A stretch of DNA of 64,000 nt from Neobacillus pocheonensis (GCA_023702235.1 JAMQCR010000002.1:1178001-1242000), one strand, 5' to 3'. Positions 35,546 through 44,889 are shown, numbered from the stretch's first letter. Notes: generated by a model not told the origin, from the letters alone. Numbers and translations: made by a program.

Positions 35546-35741
35546 ACGTTCTTACTCTCGCAAGGGTTTGACAATGATTGACCCGGTGATTGTTGGAGTT
35601 GATTGATCCGTTAACTTACACAGTTTCAGCACAGTTTATCGAAAGACTGTGAACGACTGTCGGTTAAGACTATGTTAATAGTCGCTCGAAACTGTTCGTC
35701 CTCTTACGCTATTTAATTTGCGGAAGGGGATTTTTATTATT

Positions 35742-36692
35742 ATGCGAAAAGGTTTATCACGACGGAAAAGAGCGGTTACCACTGAAGTGTCACTTACAAT
35801 AACGGAGATGTTTGAGGAATTTATGCTCGTTAAAAAGGGCGAGGGGCTTGCGAAAAGGACCATTGCGGAACATTATAATAACTTCGGATATTTTAAAACT
35901 TATATAGGAAAAGAAATATCAGCGGATGAAATGTCTACGGAGCTCTTTATGGGCTGGATTACGTATATGATCGAAGAAATGGACTATACGCCAGGGACAG
36001 TAAATATTCGCGTCAGGACCATGCGTGCTTTCTTGCGATATTGCTACGAGGATAAAATGTGGTTAGATGAACCGGTACATAAGCGATTTAAACCGATTAA
36101 GGCGCCCGTTGACGTGGTCGAGGCGTTCACAGTTGAAGAGTATCGCCGGCTGATTGGAGCCATTGACGATGAGAACTACGTCGGATTTCGCACGAAGGTT
36201 ATTACGTTTGTATTGCTCGATACAATGGTTCGTGTTTGCGAGCTGGTTGATATTAAGCGCCAAAATATCGATTTCAAAACGATGTCTATTCGCCTGGAAG
36301 CTGCGGACACAAAGACGCGAGTTGGCCGTGTTGTGCCGATTTCAGCACGGACTGCGAAACTATTAAGCGAATATATTCATGAGACGGAAGAGTGCGGGAA
36401 TGATTACGTGTTTCTTTCGTATGAAGGCGAAAAGATAGGCGAAGCGACGGTCCGCGATAATTTAAGAGTCTACGGCCAGGTTGCAAAGATAACGAATAAG
36501 CGAGTTAGTCCGCATACGCTCCGACATACTGGCGCTTTATTCTATATACTTAACGGTGGCGATCCGTTTAGTCTTCAGCGAATCCTAGGCCATTCGCATA
36601 TGAACATGGTGCGTCGCTATGTGCAAATGACTAATATGGACGTACAGAATCAGCATAGCGTACATTCACCGCTGAATTACGTATTTAAATAA
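35742..36692 (+). CDS. Tyrosine recombinase/integrase
   Basis: 316 residues from the ATG at 35742 (GGAAGGGG upstream; a TTG at 35718 is less likely). The N-terminal core-binding domain spans ~20-110. The catalytic domain shows Arg in DTMVRVCELVDI, Lys near ADTKTRVGRVVPI, HTLRHTGALFY, LGHSHMNMVRRYV with the Tyr nucleophile. All residues of an active enzyme are visible. It lies 200 bases from the hybrid tRNA site, a usual position for the integrase of an island that uses that site. More GC-rich than its flanks. Confidence 0.9.
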   Translation: MRKGLSRRKRAVTTEVSLTITEMFEEFMLVKKGEGLAKRTIAEHYNNFGYFKTYIGKEISADEMSTELFMGWITYMIEEMDYTPGTVNIRVRTMRAFLRYCYEDKMWLDEPVHKRFKPIKAPVDVVEAFTVEEYRRLIGAIDDENYVGFRTKVITFVLLDTMVRVCELVDIKRQNIDFKTMSIRLEAADTKTRVGRVVPISARTAKLLSEYIHETEECGNDYVFLSYEGEKIGEATVRDNLRVYGQVAKITNKRVSPHTLRHTGALFYILNGGDPFSLQRILGHSHMNMVRRYVQMTNMDVQNQHSVHSPLNYVFK

Positions 36693-36750
36693 GCGGAACG
36701 GTATATCCCTGGCGATTTTGGCATATTTTTCTATCGGGAGGGGATAGCTT

Positions 36751-37056
36751 GTGAAATTTTATTTAGATGATGAAGAGAGTTCTGATTTTCCATCAGTTTT
36801 AGATTATTTATATAAAGAGAGAAATCCTTTTAAATTTCCAAATCTCATGGACGATATTAAAAAGCAATTCAATCCTAAATTTAATTTTCAAAGAGCGCTT
36901 TTCGAACACTTAACAGAAAAACAAACAGTTGATAAGCGGACTCATTGTGTAAGTTGTTATTGTAAACTTGAAGATGACGAAGTATATGAATTTGAATATG
37001 AGAATTATTGCATTAGATGTTACGAGAACCTCGACAGTCTAGATGAAGAAGATTAA
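36751..37056 (+). CDS. Small zinc-finger-like hypothetical protein
   Basis: 101 residues; GTG start with GGGAGGGG upstream. The C-terminal part reads HCVSCYCKLEDDEVYEFEYE then NYCIRCYENL, two CxxC pairs that can bind zinc. The N-terminal half is acidic and unassigned. It follows the integrase by 60 bases and may belong to the same element. Function unknown. Confidence 0.6.
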   Translation: MKFYLDDEESSDFPSVLDYLYKERNPFKFPNLMDDIKKQFNPKFNFQRALFEHLTEKQTVDKRTHCVSCYCKLEDDEVYEFEYENYCIRCYENLDSLDEED

Positions 37057-37058
37057 TA

Positions 37059-37088
37059 AGACGTCACCTTAACCGGTGGCGTTTTTTT
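37059..37088 (+). terminator. Hairpin terminator
   Basis: CGTCACC-TTAACC-GGTGGCG followed by TTTTTTT, directly after the zinc-finger gene. Confidence 0.75.
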
Positions 37089-37285
37089 ATTGGAATAAAA
37101 AGAAATGGCAGTTTGCCTTTGGTATGCCGGATGATCTAATTAAGGCTCAGCGTGATTTATGGCGTGATAGTGAGCGGATTGAGAAGCCGATAATTGACGT
37201 ATATGAGCTCGAGGAGTTTGACCAGCGGATATGTTATGCGATGGAGTTTAATCTGGCCGTTAAGATAACGGTTAAAAAGCACTGA
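37076..37285 (+). CDS. Hypothetical protein, 69 aa, uncertain start
   Basis: The frame opens with GTG at 37076 inside the terminator, which is an unlikely start; ATG at 37124 (MPDDLIKAQRDLWRDSERIE) is an alternative, though without a clear ribosome site. The product (IIDVYELEEFDQRICYAMEF) resembles small phage proteins in composition. Possibly a gene remnant. Confidence 0.4.
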   Translation: MAFFYWNKKKWQFAFGMPDDLIKAQRDLWRDSERIEKPIIDVYELEEFDQRICYAMEFNLAVKITVKKH

Positions 37286-37397
37286 GGCGAACCGATCAGT
37301 TTTGAGACGAGGACTAATTGAGCGAAGACCCTTAAAACAGCCAAAGCATTACCCGTTTAAAGCTACAATTTATGTAAATAAGAACCTACTTACAAAA

Positions 37398-37446
37398 AAA
37401 TGCCTCTTGCGTATCACTAAAAGATACGCAAGAGGCATTTTTTTGT
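37398..37446. terminator. Perfect 18-bp hairpin terminator
   Basis: AAATGCCTCTTGCGTATC-ACTAAAA-GATACGCAAGAGGCATTT then TTTTG; A/T tails on both sides allow use in both directions. Confidence 0.9.
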
Positions 37447-37448
37447 TT

Positions 37449-37658
37449 TTACCCACTAAATGGCACTCCGATTCCACCACCACTATAACCATACGACTGA
37501 GGAAAGTGCGGGAAGATACGAATTTTTTGCCCTGATAAAACAAAATAATAATTAGGATAACTACCAAAGGCTACTTGATGAAATGGAGCAGGAGAAGTAC
37601 CTCCCGTATATCCCGAATATTGAACATTCCCAAAACCATAATTATGGACATAATGCAT
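37449..37658 (-). CDS. Gly/Tyr-rich small protein, spore-coat-like
   Basis: 69 residues: MHYVHNYGFGNVQYSGYTGG, then TSPAPFHQVAFGSYPNYYFV and a Gly-rich end. Such Gly/Tyr/Pro-rich short proteins are common in Bacillus spore coats, but composition is the only evidence. GGAGGG lies eight bases upstream of the ATG and a strong terminator follows, so it is a genuine single-gene unit. Divergent from the YolD-like chimera. Confidence 0.55.
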   Translation of the reverse strand: MHYVHNYGFGNVQYSGYTGGTSPAPFHQVAFGSYPNYYFVLSGQKIRIFPHFPQSYGYSGGGIGVPFSG

Positions 37659-37721
37659 TAAATGAACCCTCCAAGTAATTTTTATTTAGTTTATTCATAC
37701 TAAGATAAAGGAGGTTATGCT

Positions 37722-38336
37722 TTGACAAGTAATCAGCAAAAAAAATTACCCGAACGCAGTTTAGCAAGTCCATTAATTGAAAAGTCCATTTTAGGCGCAG
37801 AAATAGGGATGACAGAGGCATTAAAAACAAACTTGGATTTGATCAAGCATTATTTATGGGACGATGGCTTTACGTTTAATGTTACTGGACATGTTCATTA
37901 CGTTGATCCGATTACGCACCAGCTCCGCATTGAGGTAAAGCACGGCGAATTTGAAAGGGTTGCATTCGAGGATGTGGTCGGAGTGAAGGTCGTAGATTTA
38001 ACTTATATTCAACAAGTATTAGACAGCGGCGCCTATATCGGTATGGATCGTTATGGTCAGGGTCCTCTGCCTTTTGCGCAAAGAAACAAAACATTACTTG
38101 AACTCTTAAAACAAGGATACGCTAACCGTATGTTCCTTTCTCAGGATTATTGCTGCAGTATTGACTGGTTCGATGAGGACCACGAATTTTATAAAGAAAA
38201 CCCAAATTGGTCTATGACATATCTTTTAGATAATATCATTCCACAATTAAAAGAAGAAGGTGTAAGCCAAGAGGATATTGATAGAATGATGTGCGAAAAT
38301 GTTGATCGTTGGTTTGACGGAGCTTCTCAAAAATAA
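37722..38336 (+). CDS. Chimera: YolD-like N-terminus fused to a phosphotriesterase C-terminus
   Basis: 204 residues; TTG start with AAAGGAGG at ideal spacing. Residues 1-~92 are a YolD-like protein (YLWDDGFTFNVTGHVHYVDP, HQLRIEVKHGEFERVAFEDV), a family found beside Y-family repair polymerases. From ~93 the protein changes to the C-terminal third of a phosphotriesterase/amidohydrolase (YIQQVLDSGAYIGMDRYGQG, LLELLKQGYANRMFLSQDYC). The barrel's first metal-binding strands are missing, so phosphotriesterase activity is unlikely. An in-frame fusion of two unrelated genes, presumably by deletion. A perfect terminator follows. Confidence 0.8.
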   Translation: MTSNQQKKLPERSLASPLIEKSILGAEIGMTEALKTNLDLIKHYLWDDGFTFNVTGHVHYVDPITHQLRIEVKHGEFERVAFEDVVGVKVVDLTYIQQVLDSGAYIGMDRYGQGPLPFAQRNKTLLELLKQGYANRMFLSQDYCCSIDWFDEDHEFYKENPNWSMTYLLDNIIPQLKEEGVSQEDIDRMMCENVDRWFDGASQK

Positions 38337-38357
38337 TTTAAATATTTTCTTTGAAAT

Positions 38358-38396
38358 AAAAACAGGAAGAGGAGTAGTCCTCTTCCTGTTTTTATT
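38358..38396 (+). terminator. Perfect 16-bp hairpin terminator
   Basis: AAAAACAGGAAGAGGA-GTAG-TCCTCTTCCTGTTTTT. Confidence 0.9.
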
Positions 38397-39048
38397 TAAG
38401 GGATGAAAAATTGCTAAATTAGACCAAAGAAGAATTAACTTTGTGAAAATCTTACCTATAAGCGTGAAAGCTCAAGTTGTACCGCAGGTACCATCTCACT
38501 GTTAGCAAAACGGGTTTTTTATTTCTTGCGAAAGAAATCTTAAAAAAGCTCAAAGAGTTGGAAGTGCAGGCTCTGAAGAAAAAACGGTATTAACATCATC
38601 CGAGAAATTTCATCTTATTGAGAAGACAAATCGAGAGCACCAATTATAATAATATGTTATATACCTAAACATATATAGCATATTATTTTTTATCATATAT
38701 ATATCATATATTTATTGTTGTTTTCTATATCATCAATGTTAATAAATATACATTATATTCTTAATGCTGTTTACCTGTAGTGTTAAAAAGAAAGAGGAAA
38801 GCATCTTTAACGAGTAATTGATTTTTATAAACGATAAGACAAATATATATGTTTAAACTACTTGAATTTTGCGACAATTAATATACAACGAAATTAGATG
38901 AAGGGTTATACATAAAAGAAAAGATAAATGCGTTAGAATACAAATTTCAGACATCCTAAATCAAGGAAATTTTGTGTTTCAATTCAGAACCATCTTAAAA
39001 ACATTGGAAAAAATTTTATATTAGGACTTTTACCTTTTTATTAAATTA
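38397..39048. other. AT-rich gene-poor stretch
   Basis: About 650 bases, no gene supported. AATATGTTATAT and ATATAGCATATT form an imperfect hairpin near 38649-38687, followed by ATATAT tracts. It could be a recombination or replication region, but nothing specific is visible. Confidence 0.4.
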
Positions 39049-39903
39049 TTAATATTGCCCTAGCGTACTTAGTGTAATGTATTTTAAATAATTAGAGGCT
39101 GAGTTTTCCTCTATTCCAAGTTCCCTTGCAATCATTTGTATGGGATATTTTTTAAAATACAGATTTAAGGCAATAGCTCTACGAATTGATATTAGAGTAA
39201 AGGCTGGAGAATTTTCTCTTAGGTAATCTTGCGAAATTGCTCTTAAATGATTAAGAATAAACATCACCTGAATCGGTACTCCATATTGTTCACCATGCGG
39301 TTTAGTCGTAAATATGTATTCGCTTTCACTATGCATAGTTTCATAATAGTAATCCCGAAAATAAGTGGCTTCAATACCATGTAAAGTAATTGAACGATTT
39401 TTAAGTTCAATTACAAGTTTATTATCTTCAATGATGTCTAAAACATCTTCTTTTTTAAAACGAAAATCTGCTGTCTTTAACCCCTTAACCGCTAAAAGGA
39501 ATATGGATTTTCTTAATTTAGAATATTCCATGTTCGATAACACCTTTTCCAAAATAGTAAGTATTTCATCATAAGTTACTTCAACCTTACGCTCTTTTTC
39601 TTCTTTGTAACGTTTTATTTTTACAGTAGGATCAATTGGGACTTTGTTTATTTCCCAAAGGTAATGGAATAGTGTCTTTAAAATTGCTAATTCTTTGTTA
39701 ACAGTAGAGATGCTCTTATCTCGGTCTAATTGCTCTTCCAAGTAATTTTTAATATCAATTGGAGAAATTTGAAAAGGCTCTTTATTAGAAGGAAAGGTAG
39801 TCATTATGTATCTGAAAAATTGATTAACTACTTTCTCATAACTTTTTACTGTCTCTGTCCTGTATCCTTTGTCTTCAATATGTTTAATAAATCCATAAGG
39901 CAT
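39049..39903 (-). CDS. Tyrosine recombinase-like protein with degenerate active site
   Basis: 284 residues. The N-terminal domain (TVKSYEKVVNQFFRYIMTTF, STVNKELAILKTLFHYLWEI) is a normal SAM-like core-binding domain. In the catalytic half the Arg of the first box is replaced (AVKGLKTADF), the HxxR box reads SIRRAIA, and the last box is ELGIEENSASNYLKY. It probably binds DNA without cutting, or belongs to a divergent subgroup acting with a partner recombinase such as the one at 40249. GGGGAT precedes the ATG. Confidence 0.7.
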   Translation of the reverse strand: MPYGFIKHIEDKGYRTETVKSYEKVVNQFFRYIMTTFPSNKEPFQISPIDIKNYLEEQLDRDKSISTVNKELAILKTLFHYLWEINKVPIDPTVKIKRYKEEKERKVEVTYDEILTILEKVLSNMEYSKLRKSIFLLAVKGLKTADFRFKKEDVLDIIEDNKLVIELKNRSITLHGIEATYFRDYYYETMHSESEYIFTTKPHGEQYGVPIQVMFILNHLRAISQDYLRENSPAFTLISIRRAIALNLYFKKYPIQMIARELGIEENSASNYLKYITLSTLGQY

Positions 39904-40248
39904 AATTTTTTCATCCCCAGTCTCTATTAAAAAGAATTGCAGTTTGGTTTATCATAATTAATTAGGGTACGAATGTACCCTAATATTAAGAAAATTTGAA
40001 AAACCGGCAGCTAAGGAATAACACAGCTTCCTAAGTAAATACAAGCTATAAATAATAAAAATACACTGAATCAATCAACAAATTTCATTTAAGGTATTAA
40101 ACTTATAAAAATATCAATACTGACTACTTCATATTCTATTTAACATTTGAAAATCATTTTATAATCAATTCCGAATCACAGAGAATTCTTTAAGGTTAAT
40201 TCTACAGAAAAATACCATTATCATTGACATTAATGACAATTAAGATCA
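39904..40248. other. Intergenic between two recombinase genes
   Basis: About 345 AT-rich bases; no gene or clear repeat seen. Confidence 0.5.
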
Positions 40249-41363
40249 TTAAAACAAATTCACTTTATTTAAATGAAGATATGAGTTGTCCTGATTCACT
40301 CGTTCTAAGTATATATTAGTAGTGGAAATATCCGAATGGCTGCCCAGTCTTTAACCACAGCTAATGGAACATCATTCTCTAGCAAAAGAGTTACAAAGGT
40401 ATGGCGGAACCAGTGAGGTGTGACTTTTAAATTTTTTCCAGCCATATGAACTGCCTCCTTAACAATTTTATAAAGGGTAGGGTATGTTAATCGTTTTTTA
40501 TTTAGAAGGGGCTCATTTTTATTATATAAAGCGAAAAAAAGCGGACTCGTATCATCAATGTTTATTTCAACCGATTCGCCAATGGTTGACCGATAATTAA
40601 ACAGTATTTCTTTTGTCTCTTCTCTTATTGGAATGGATCGTGGCTTTTTTCCTTTTCCAATGACATCTGCAAATAAAAAACCTTTACGATTGTAACGAAA
40701 ACTTCCCCAATTTAAGCTCAAAAGCTCACTTGCTCGAAGTCCTGTCGTATAGAGTAGGTAGCCAATTAGCAAATTTCGTTTCTCCAATTGTTCGCGATTC
40801 CTTGTGGCTTTCACAATTCTAGGAAAGAAGGAAATAAGAAATTCAGCATCCCTCTGATTTAATTCCCTAACTTGGATACGAGTTTGTGCTTCTTCGTGAC
40901 GAGTTTCTTCTATTATATAGTGTCCTTTTTTAGACACCGGCTTGGAGATCCAAGTAGAAAGGTGTGCTTTGTAAAATTGCGTTTCATAACCAAAGTTTAA
41001 TAACCTTCTGAAGAACTCCAATTTCCTTATGGCTGATTTCGCGGCATACTTTTCTTTGATAAATTTATTATAAGCTTTTACTTCAGGAAAGCCGATATCT
41101 CGGAAGGAAAGGGAATGGTCCGTCAGAAAAGTGAGCAGCGTTTTCGCATCCGAACGGTATGCTTTAACCGTGTGAAGGGAAAACTTTTTATCTTGCGGAA
41201 AGAGTTTCTCTAAAAAAAACAATTCTAAAAAATCCTGTTCGGAGCTATTCGCAAGAGAGAGGTTTCTATTTTCGTCGAGTAAATGACGATCTTTTAGATG
41301 GTCCTTTAAATAAGCTAAATATTGTTCATCATTCATATTTTTAAGAAGAGCCAAGTAATTCAT
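40249..41363 (-). pseudogene. Tyrosine recombinase with a frameshift before its last box
   Basis: ATG at 41363 preceded by GGAGG. Core-binding domain ~60-165; catalytic Arg in TTGLRASELLSL, Lys in VIGKGKKPRSI, HWFRHTFVTLL. The annotated frame then runs VKDWAAIRIFPLL and stops. One extra G at ~40350 gives DWGSHSDISTTNIYLERVNQ, restoring the histidine and nucleophile Tyr and ending at 40249. So an otherwise complete enzyme is broken by one base in a G run. Confidence 0.8.
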
Positions 41364-41797
41364 TTTTGACCTCCTACAGTTTAATATAATTATATTATGT
41401 ATAGTAAAGATAATACCTAATTATCTTTACTTCAATTTTAACACAGAATATTTGTTCTATCTATATTTTTCGTTCCCTAATTTTAATTAAAAACATTTTA
41501 ATTAGTTGTATGAAATTGAAGTGTTGGCCATGTCTGAGATTCGCTCTCTAGCGCAATTAGATTTCATTTCTAATGCAGTTGCCCATTCATTTCACTACAG
41601 AGCATCTAAGCAAAGCTTCAAATTTTATTTAAAAACGAATAATATAATAATGGGTGAGGTATTTTAAAACATTATAATGACCATATCTGATCCCCTGAGT
41701 TGGGTACCCTGTAAAGCCTTTTTCATATTCAATTAATGTAACAATAGTAGAAAGAAGGACCCGAAAAAAATGAGGAGAAATATTATTTAGATACAAA
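41364..41797. other. Intergenic with a weak ORF
   Basis: A plus-strand frame at 41505-41667 (YEIEVLAMSEIRSLAQLDFI, SNAVAHSFHYRASKQSFKFY) looks protein-like but has no ribosome site. Otherwise nothing recognised. Confidence 0.35.
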
Positions 41798-41830
41798 ACT
41801 ACTATGAAAATAAACTTCTGTAACTTGGGA
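41798..41830 (+). mobile_element. IS110 element 2-type end fragment
   Basis: CTACTATGAAAATAAACTTC then TGTAAC matches the transposase-side end of element 2 (CTACCATGAAAACTAACTTC at 6879). It abuts an IS1182-family remnant. Confidence 0.55.
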
Positions 41831-42298
41831 GATAATAGCTTCTATACCTTTAAATCCTGCAGTTTATGGAACAAGAGAAAGGATTCTTTCCAGAATGACA
41901 AGGAAAATGAAGAGGTTATATGCCCTGTAGGGCATCCAAGTAAAAGGAAAGCTACAATAGAAGAACAGGCACAAATAAAAATCCATGCCTTACCTTTTAC
42001 TTTGATACAAACCTCTGCCAATATTGCCCTTTAAGGGAAGGTTGTTATAACAATACAAAAGAAAAAACATATTCTATCAGCATTAAATCAGATGAGCATA
42101 AACTACAGATGGCCTTTCTAGAATCTGATGAATATCTTCAAAGAAAAGGTATCCGATGCAATATTGAGCACAAAAATGCTGAATTAAAGAACGCAAATTG
42201 AATGACCAGGGCAAAATACCGTGGTCAATTTGGCATGCGAATACAAGAGCATTTCTAACTGCATTTGTGGTAAATGTAAAAGGATGATAAAGCTCCAA
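41831..42298 (+). pseudogene. IS1182-family transposase, 3' remnant
   Basis: The frame gives DKENEEVICPVGHPSKRKAT, then after a one-base loss near 42001 TFDTNLCQYCPLREGCYNNT, KEKTYSISIKSDEHKLQMAF, LESDEYLQRKGIRCNIEHKN, AELKNAN, a stop, and GQFGMRIQAFLTAFVVNVKR. This is the C-terminal third of an IS1182-type DDE transposase. The 5' part is missing, cut at the IS110 end fragment. Dead. Confidence 0.75.
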
Positions 42299-42340
42299 GA
42301 AGCCCTTAATTGGAAGGGGCTAAAATTCAAGCTTAATCAA

Positions 42341-42386
42341 AAAAAGCCCCTAATTTATGTTCAAACATTAAATCGGGGCTTTTTCT
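42341..42386. terminator. Terminator at the end of the IS1182 remnant
   Basis: AAAAAGCCCC...GGGGCTTTTT with a long loop; typical of IS1182-type ends. Confidence 0.7.
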
Positions 42387-42394
42387 ATTAATAA

Positions 42395-42592
42395 TTGGGA
42401 AGGCTTTCACCCTTTTTTGCAGTGCCCTCAAAATGGGTGTCTTTTATAAATGGTATAGCTTTACTTGTATATGCAGAAAATACCTTTAGAAAAAATCCAC
42501 AGGTGGGAAAATGTTTAATAATAACAATGGCAATTATCTTTTTTTATCCATACTGGTTGGAAATCTTACTAATGTTGTATATTCAGTTTTAA
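42395..42592 (+). pseudogene. Possible membrane-protein fragment
   Basis: 65 codons ending KCLIITMAIIFFYPYWLEIL then LMLYIQF; hydrophobic and protein-like, but with no ribosome site or recognisable family. Perhaps a gene tail left by rearrangement. Confidence 0.25.
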
Positions 42593-42607
42593 ATTCTTCA
42601 AAACCAC

Positions 42608-42829
42608 TTGGCAAATGAAATAATTATTCGATTCCCTTTCAAAGACCGAACAGAAGAGATAAAAATGAAAGTCAGTTTGACATCCGAAGACATGAATAAA
42701 ATTAAGGATGCTGCAGGAATGAGTATAAAAATAATAGTAAGGCGGTCAGAAACAGGTACAGAAAAAGTATTTACTGTGGCAATAGAACGATTCAATCAAA
42801 ATAGTTGGAAAAGTGATAGCTATTCCTAG
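42608..42829 (+). CDS. Hypothetical protein, probably 5'-truncated
   Basis: Frame open from 42595; the TTG at 42608 (ANEIIIRFPFKDRTEEIKMK, VSLTSEDMNKIKDAAGMSIK) has no ribosome site. The alternating beta/alpha pattern is protein-like. No family recognised. Confidence 0.35.
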   Translation: MANEIIIRFPFKDRTEEIKMKVSLTSEDMNKIKDAAGMSIKIIVRRSETGTEKVFTVAIERFNQNSWKSDSYS

Positions 42830-43049
42830 TGAATCATCTGTAAACGAGATTGAAGAATTCTTGTACGGGAAAACCAAAGGGTTTTAGTGTATCGTAAACA
42901 GAGATTATATGTACTAACGAATATCTAAATAATATCCACAAGTGCTAACTTGTGTTGATATATAAACATTTAATATCTATTTATGGGTATACAAGATGAA
43001 CGGTATTCTATTAGTGAGACACTTGGAGATACTGTGGCATAAAGTTCCT

Positions 43050-43098
43050 GTTTAACTATCCTGAAAATTAGTATTTTCATTCATTTGATGGTGCCGCA
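43050..43098 (+). repeat. 49-bp repeat, inverted copy at 51260-51308
   Basis: GTTTAACTATCCTGAAAATT, then AGTATTTTCATTCATTTGAT, then GGTGCCGCA occurs in reverse orientation at 51260-51308 with only one mismatch seen. The pair bounds an 8.2-kb segment with many repeats. Confidence 0.75.
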
Positions 43099-43113
43099 AC
43101 GCGGCATGAGAGT

Positions 43114-43310
43114 CTACCTTGAAAATAAACTTCTGTAACTCAGAAAAAAGACAATACCAAGAAAGACCCGTCTCATTCGTTTAAAAAATGGAGAGAGCCA
43201 TAATTCATTGAACTATGGATTGGATTGACTGGATTAAGAACAAGTATGGACAGTTCAATATATTTTCATTCTCTGTGGTGAAGTACGGTTTTTGTGCTTC
43301 ATGGATGGCT
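43114..43310. mobile_element. 197-bp non-autonomous derivative of IS110 element 2
   Basis: Left end CTACCTTGAAAATAAACTTC...TCTCATTCGTTTAAAAAATG matches the transposase-side end of element 2. Right end TTTTCATTCTCTGTGGTGAA...GTGCTTCATGGATGG|CT matches its bridge-RNA end. No coding region lies between. The right flank AACGGGTGC is the repeat core; the left flank is not the usual ACTTAAA, so the site was rearranged or differs. Confidence 0.65.
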
Positions 43311-43375
43311 AACGGGTGCTTTCCTTATAGAACTGGCTGCTAATAAAAAGGCAGCCAGTTCTTATTGGACTATTG
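43309..43375 (+). repeat. Dispersed repeat right half with terminator
   Basis: CTAACGGGTGCTTTCCTTAT then AGAACTGGCTGC...GCAGCCAGTTCT (43329-43362), a 12-bp terminator hairpin. Confidence 0.7.
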
Positions 43376-43485
43376 CGGTATGTTAATTAAAGAATAAGGC
43401 ATTACTCAGTTGATCCATATTGGAAATAAAAAAACGAGTTGCCATCCAAAGTAACTCCTTTAAGAACAGTTTTTCCTCAATATTG

Positions 43486-43707
43486 CTATAAGACTAATAT
43501 CTTTTCACTAACTATCCGTACATAACGTACTAAATATGAATTTATCATAAAATTACCTTGTTCATTGTTCACAATAAAGTATTTGGTACGATCCATCTTT
43601 TCAATTACTTCTTGTTCAACATCTTCTTTTTTAACATCTAATTCTTTTCTCATTATTTCGGTTATTATATCATTATCAAACGTATAGCAAACCGTAAATT
43701 CTTTCAC
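43486..43707 (-). CDS. Small hypothetical protein, 73 aa
   Basis: The start codon is GTG with AAAGGAAAATTAAT upstream. MKEFTVCYTFDNDIITEIMR, KELDVKKEDVEQEVIEKMDR and a beta-strand end (KYFIVNNEQGNFMINSYLVR) suggest a small alpha/beta protein. Downstream GAGTT...AACTC plus T's serves as terminator (43432-43462 on the minus strand). Family not recognised. Confidence 0.6.
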   Translation of the reverse strand: MKEFTVCYTFDNDIITEIMRKELDVKKEDVEQEVIEKMDRTKYFIVNNEQGNFMINSYLVRYVRIVSEKILVL

Positions 43708-43906
43708 ATTAATTTTCCTTTCTATTATTAATTGAAATAGGAAAGTAAATTACTTTTATTATTTTTATGTAACGATTATGTAACAATTCCATAATAATTG
43801 ATATAGTTTTGGCGAAAATTTTTAAATTAGATTCGAAAGTATTGTTATTTTACATATTTTGTTATTAAATAGTTCGAAGATACTAGTCAAATGTAGATAG
43901 ATGATT

Positions 43907-43936
43907 GTTCAACTAACGAGTGCTCTTGTTCAATAA
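43907..43936 (+). repeat. Dispersed repeat, partial copy
   Basis: GTTCAACTAACGAGTGCTCT then TGTTCAATAA, matching the right half of the repeat, followed by a hairpin (GCCGAT...ATCGGC with T's, 43951-43980). Confidence 0.6.
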
Positions 43937-43950
43937 AAAAACTTTTTAAC

Positions 43951-43981
43951 GCCGATCGCTATTTTGGGAATCGGCTTTTTG
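43951..43981 (+). terminator. Hairpin terminator within the repeat
   Basis: GCCGAT-13-base loop-ATCGGC, then TTTTT. Confidence 0.6.
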
Positions 43982-44029
43982 AATTTGCTAAAACAAACGG
44001 TGTTTTTTCTCAAAGGATAGGACGGTGAC

Positions 44030-44146
44030 AACGATGCATGCGCAGCCCTTATCATCCAAGATGGTAAGGTGTTAATGGTGCAGCAGTACGTAAAAACAGG
44101 GCGATATCATGTGAAAGCAGGCGTAAGAGGTTACGATTCGCAATAA
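44030..44146 (+). pseudogene. Nudix hydrolase N-terminal remnant
   Basis: NDACAALIIQDGKVLMVQQY then VKTGRYHVKAGVRGYDSQ and a stop. The first ~28 residues match the start of a Nudix domain (family form ..VLMVQQY.. RYYWNLPGGG..); the Nudix box itself is gone. Confidence 0.55.
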
Positions 44147-44259
44147 AAATTTTAATGAGAATTTGGTTTAATTTTCATATCTTGGTCATTCTTTGTTCAA
44201 AATATATGGCTATATTGAAAACTGTAAGGAAATTTATTAATTAAAGAGAGGTTCTTATT

Positions 44260-44889
44260 ATGAAAGTTAAATCTAGTTTAATCGCATCTGCAGTAGCAGC
44301 AGCTTTATTAGTACAAGCTGTTGGGACTTCAATTGCGAATCACACAACCAATTCGTCTACAAAAGCATCCGCATCTGTTCAAAAACAGGGTCAAAAAGAA
44401 GGTCTAGAAGGTAAACATGAAGGTAAAGGCGAAAAGCAGAAAGAGCTCATGAACATTATCAATCAATACGCCATGCCTCAGTTAAAGGAACAATTAACAA
44501 AGGATCTTTCAACCCGTGACAGCTTAAAGAAGCAATTAAAACAAACACCGGGTGTCCAAAAGCAAGAGGTGCAAGAGAAAGCGAAACGACAAGCAGTTTA
44601 CCAAGCTCATAAACAAGAAATTAATGCTATCCATCAACAAGTGAAAGATGGAAAATTAACAAAAGAACAAGCACATCAGAGATTAGAAGCACTATTCGGA
44701 AAACATGAAGGTAAAGATCAAGAAAATGATAAAGGAAAAGAGCAAGGAACACGTGCTATCTATCAAGAATTAGGCACTGCCGTCCAAAAGAAAGACAAAA
44801 CTGCTATTAATACTGCATTAGGAAAAATTGATCAAAACTTAAAAAGTTCTATTCAGCAATTACAACAGCAAATCAACGCTAATAAATAA
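44260..44889 (+). CDS. Secreted Lys/Gln-rich helical protein
   Basis: 209 residues. Signal peptide (MKVKSSLIASAVAAALLVQA...GTSIA, cleavage ~residue 26). The mature part is almost all helix with many Lys, Gln and Glu (KKQLKQTPGVQKQEVQEKAK, QVKDGKLTKEQAHQRLEALF), with two EGK/HEGK charged patches. I do not recognise the family; the shape recalls Spy/CpxP-type or coiled-coil envelope proteins. AGAGAGG precedes the ATG. Single-gene unit. Confidence 0.65.
   Translation: MKVKSSLIASAVAAALLVQAVGTSIANHTTNSSTKASASVQKQGQKEGLEGKHEGKGEKQKELMNIINQYAMPQLKEQLTKDLSTRDSLKKQLKQTPGVQKQEVQEKAKRQAVYQAHKQEINAIHQQVKDGKLTKEQAHQRLEALFGKHEGKDQENDKGKEQGTRAIYQELGTAVQKKDKTAINTALGKIDQNLKSSIQQLQQQINANK

Noticed and set aside
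37302-37535. Plus-strand ORF of 77 codons
   Set aside because: It runs through a perfect 18-bp terminator hairpin and opposite a better supported minus-strand gene.
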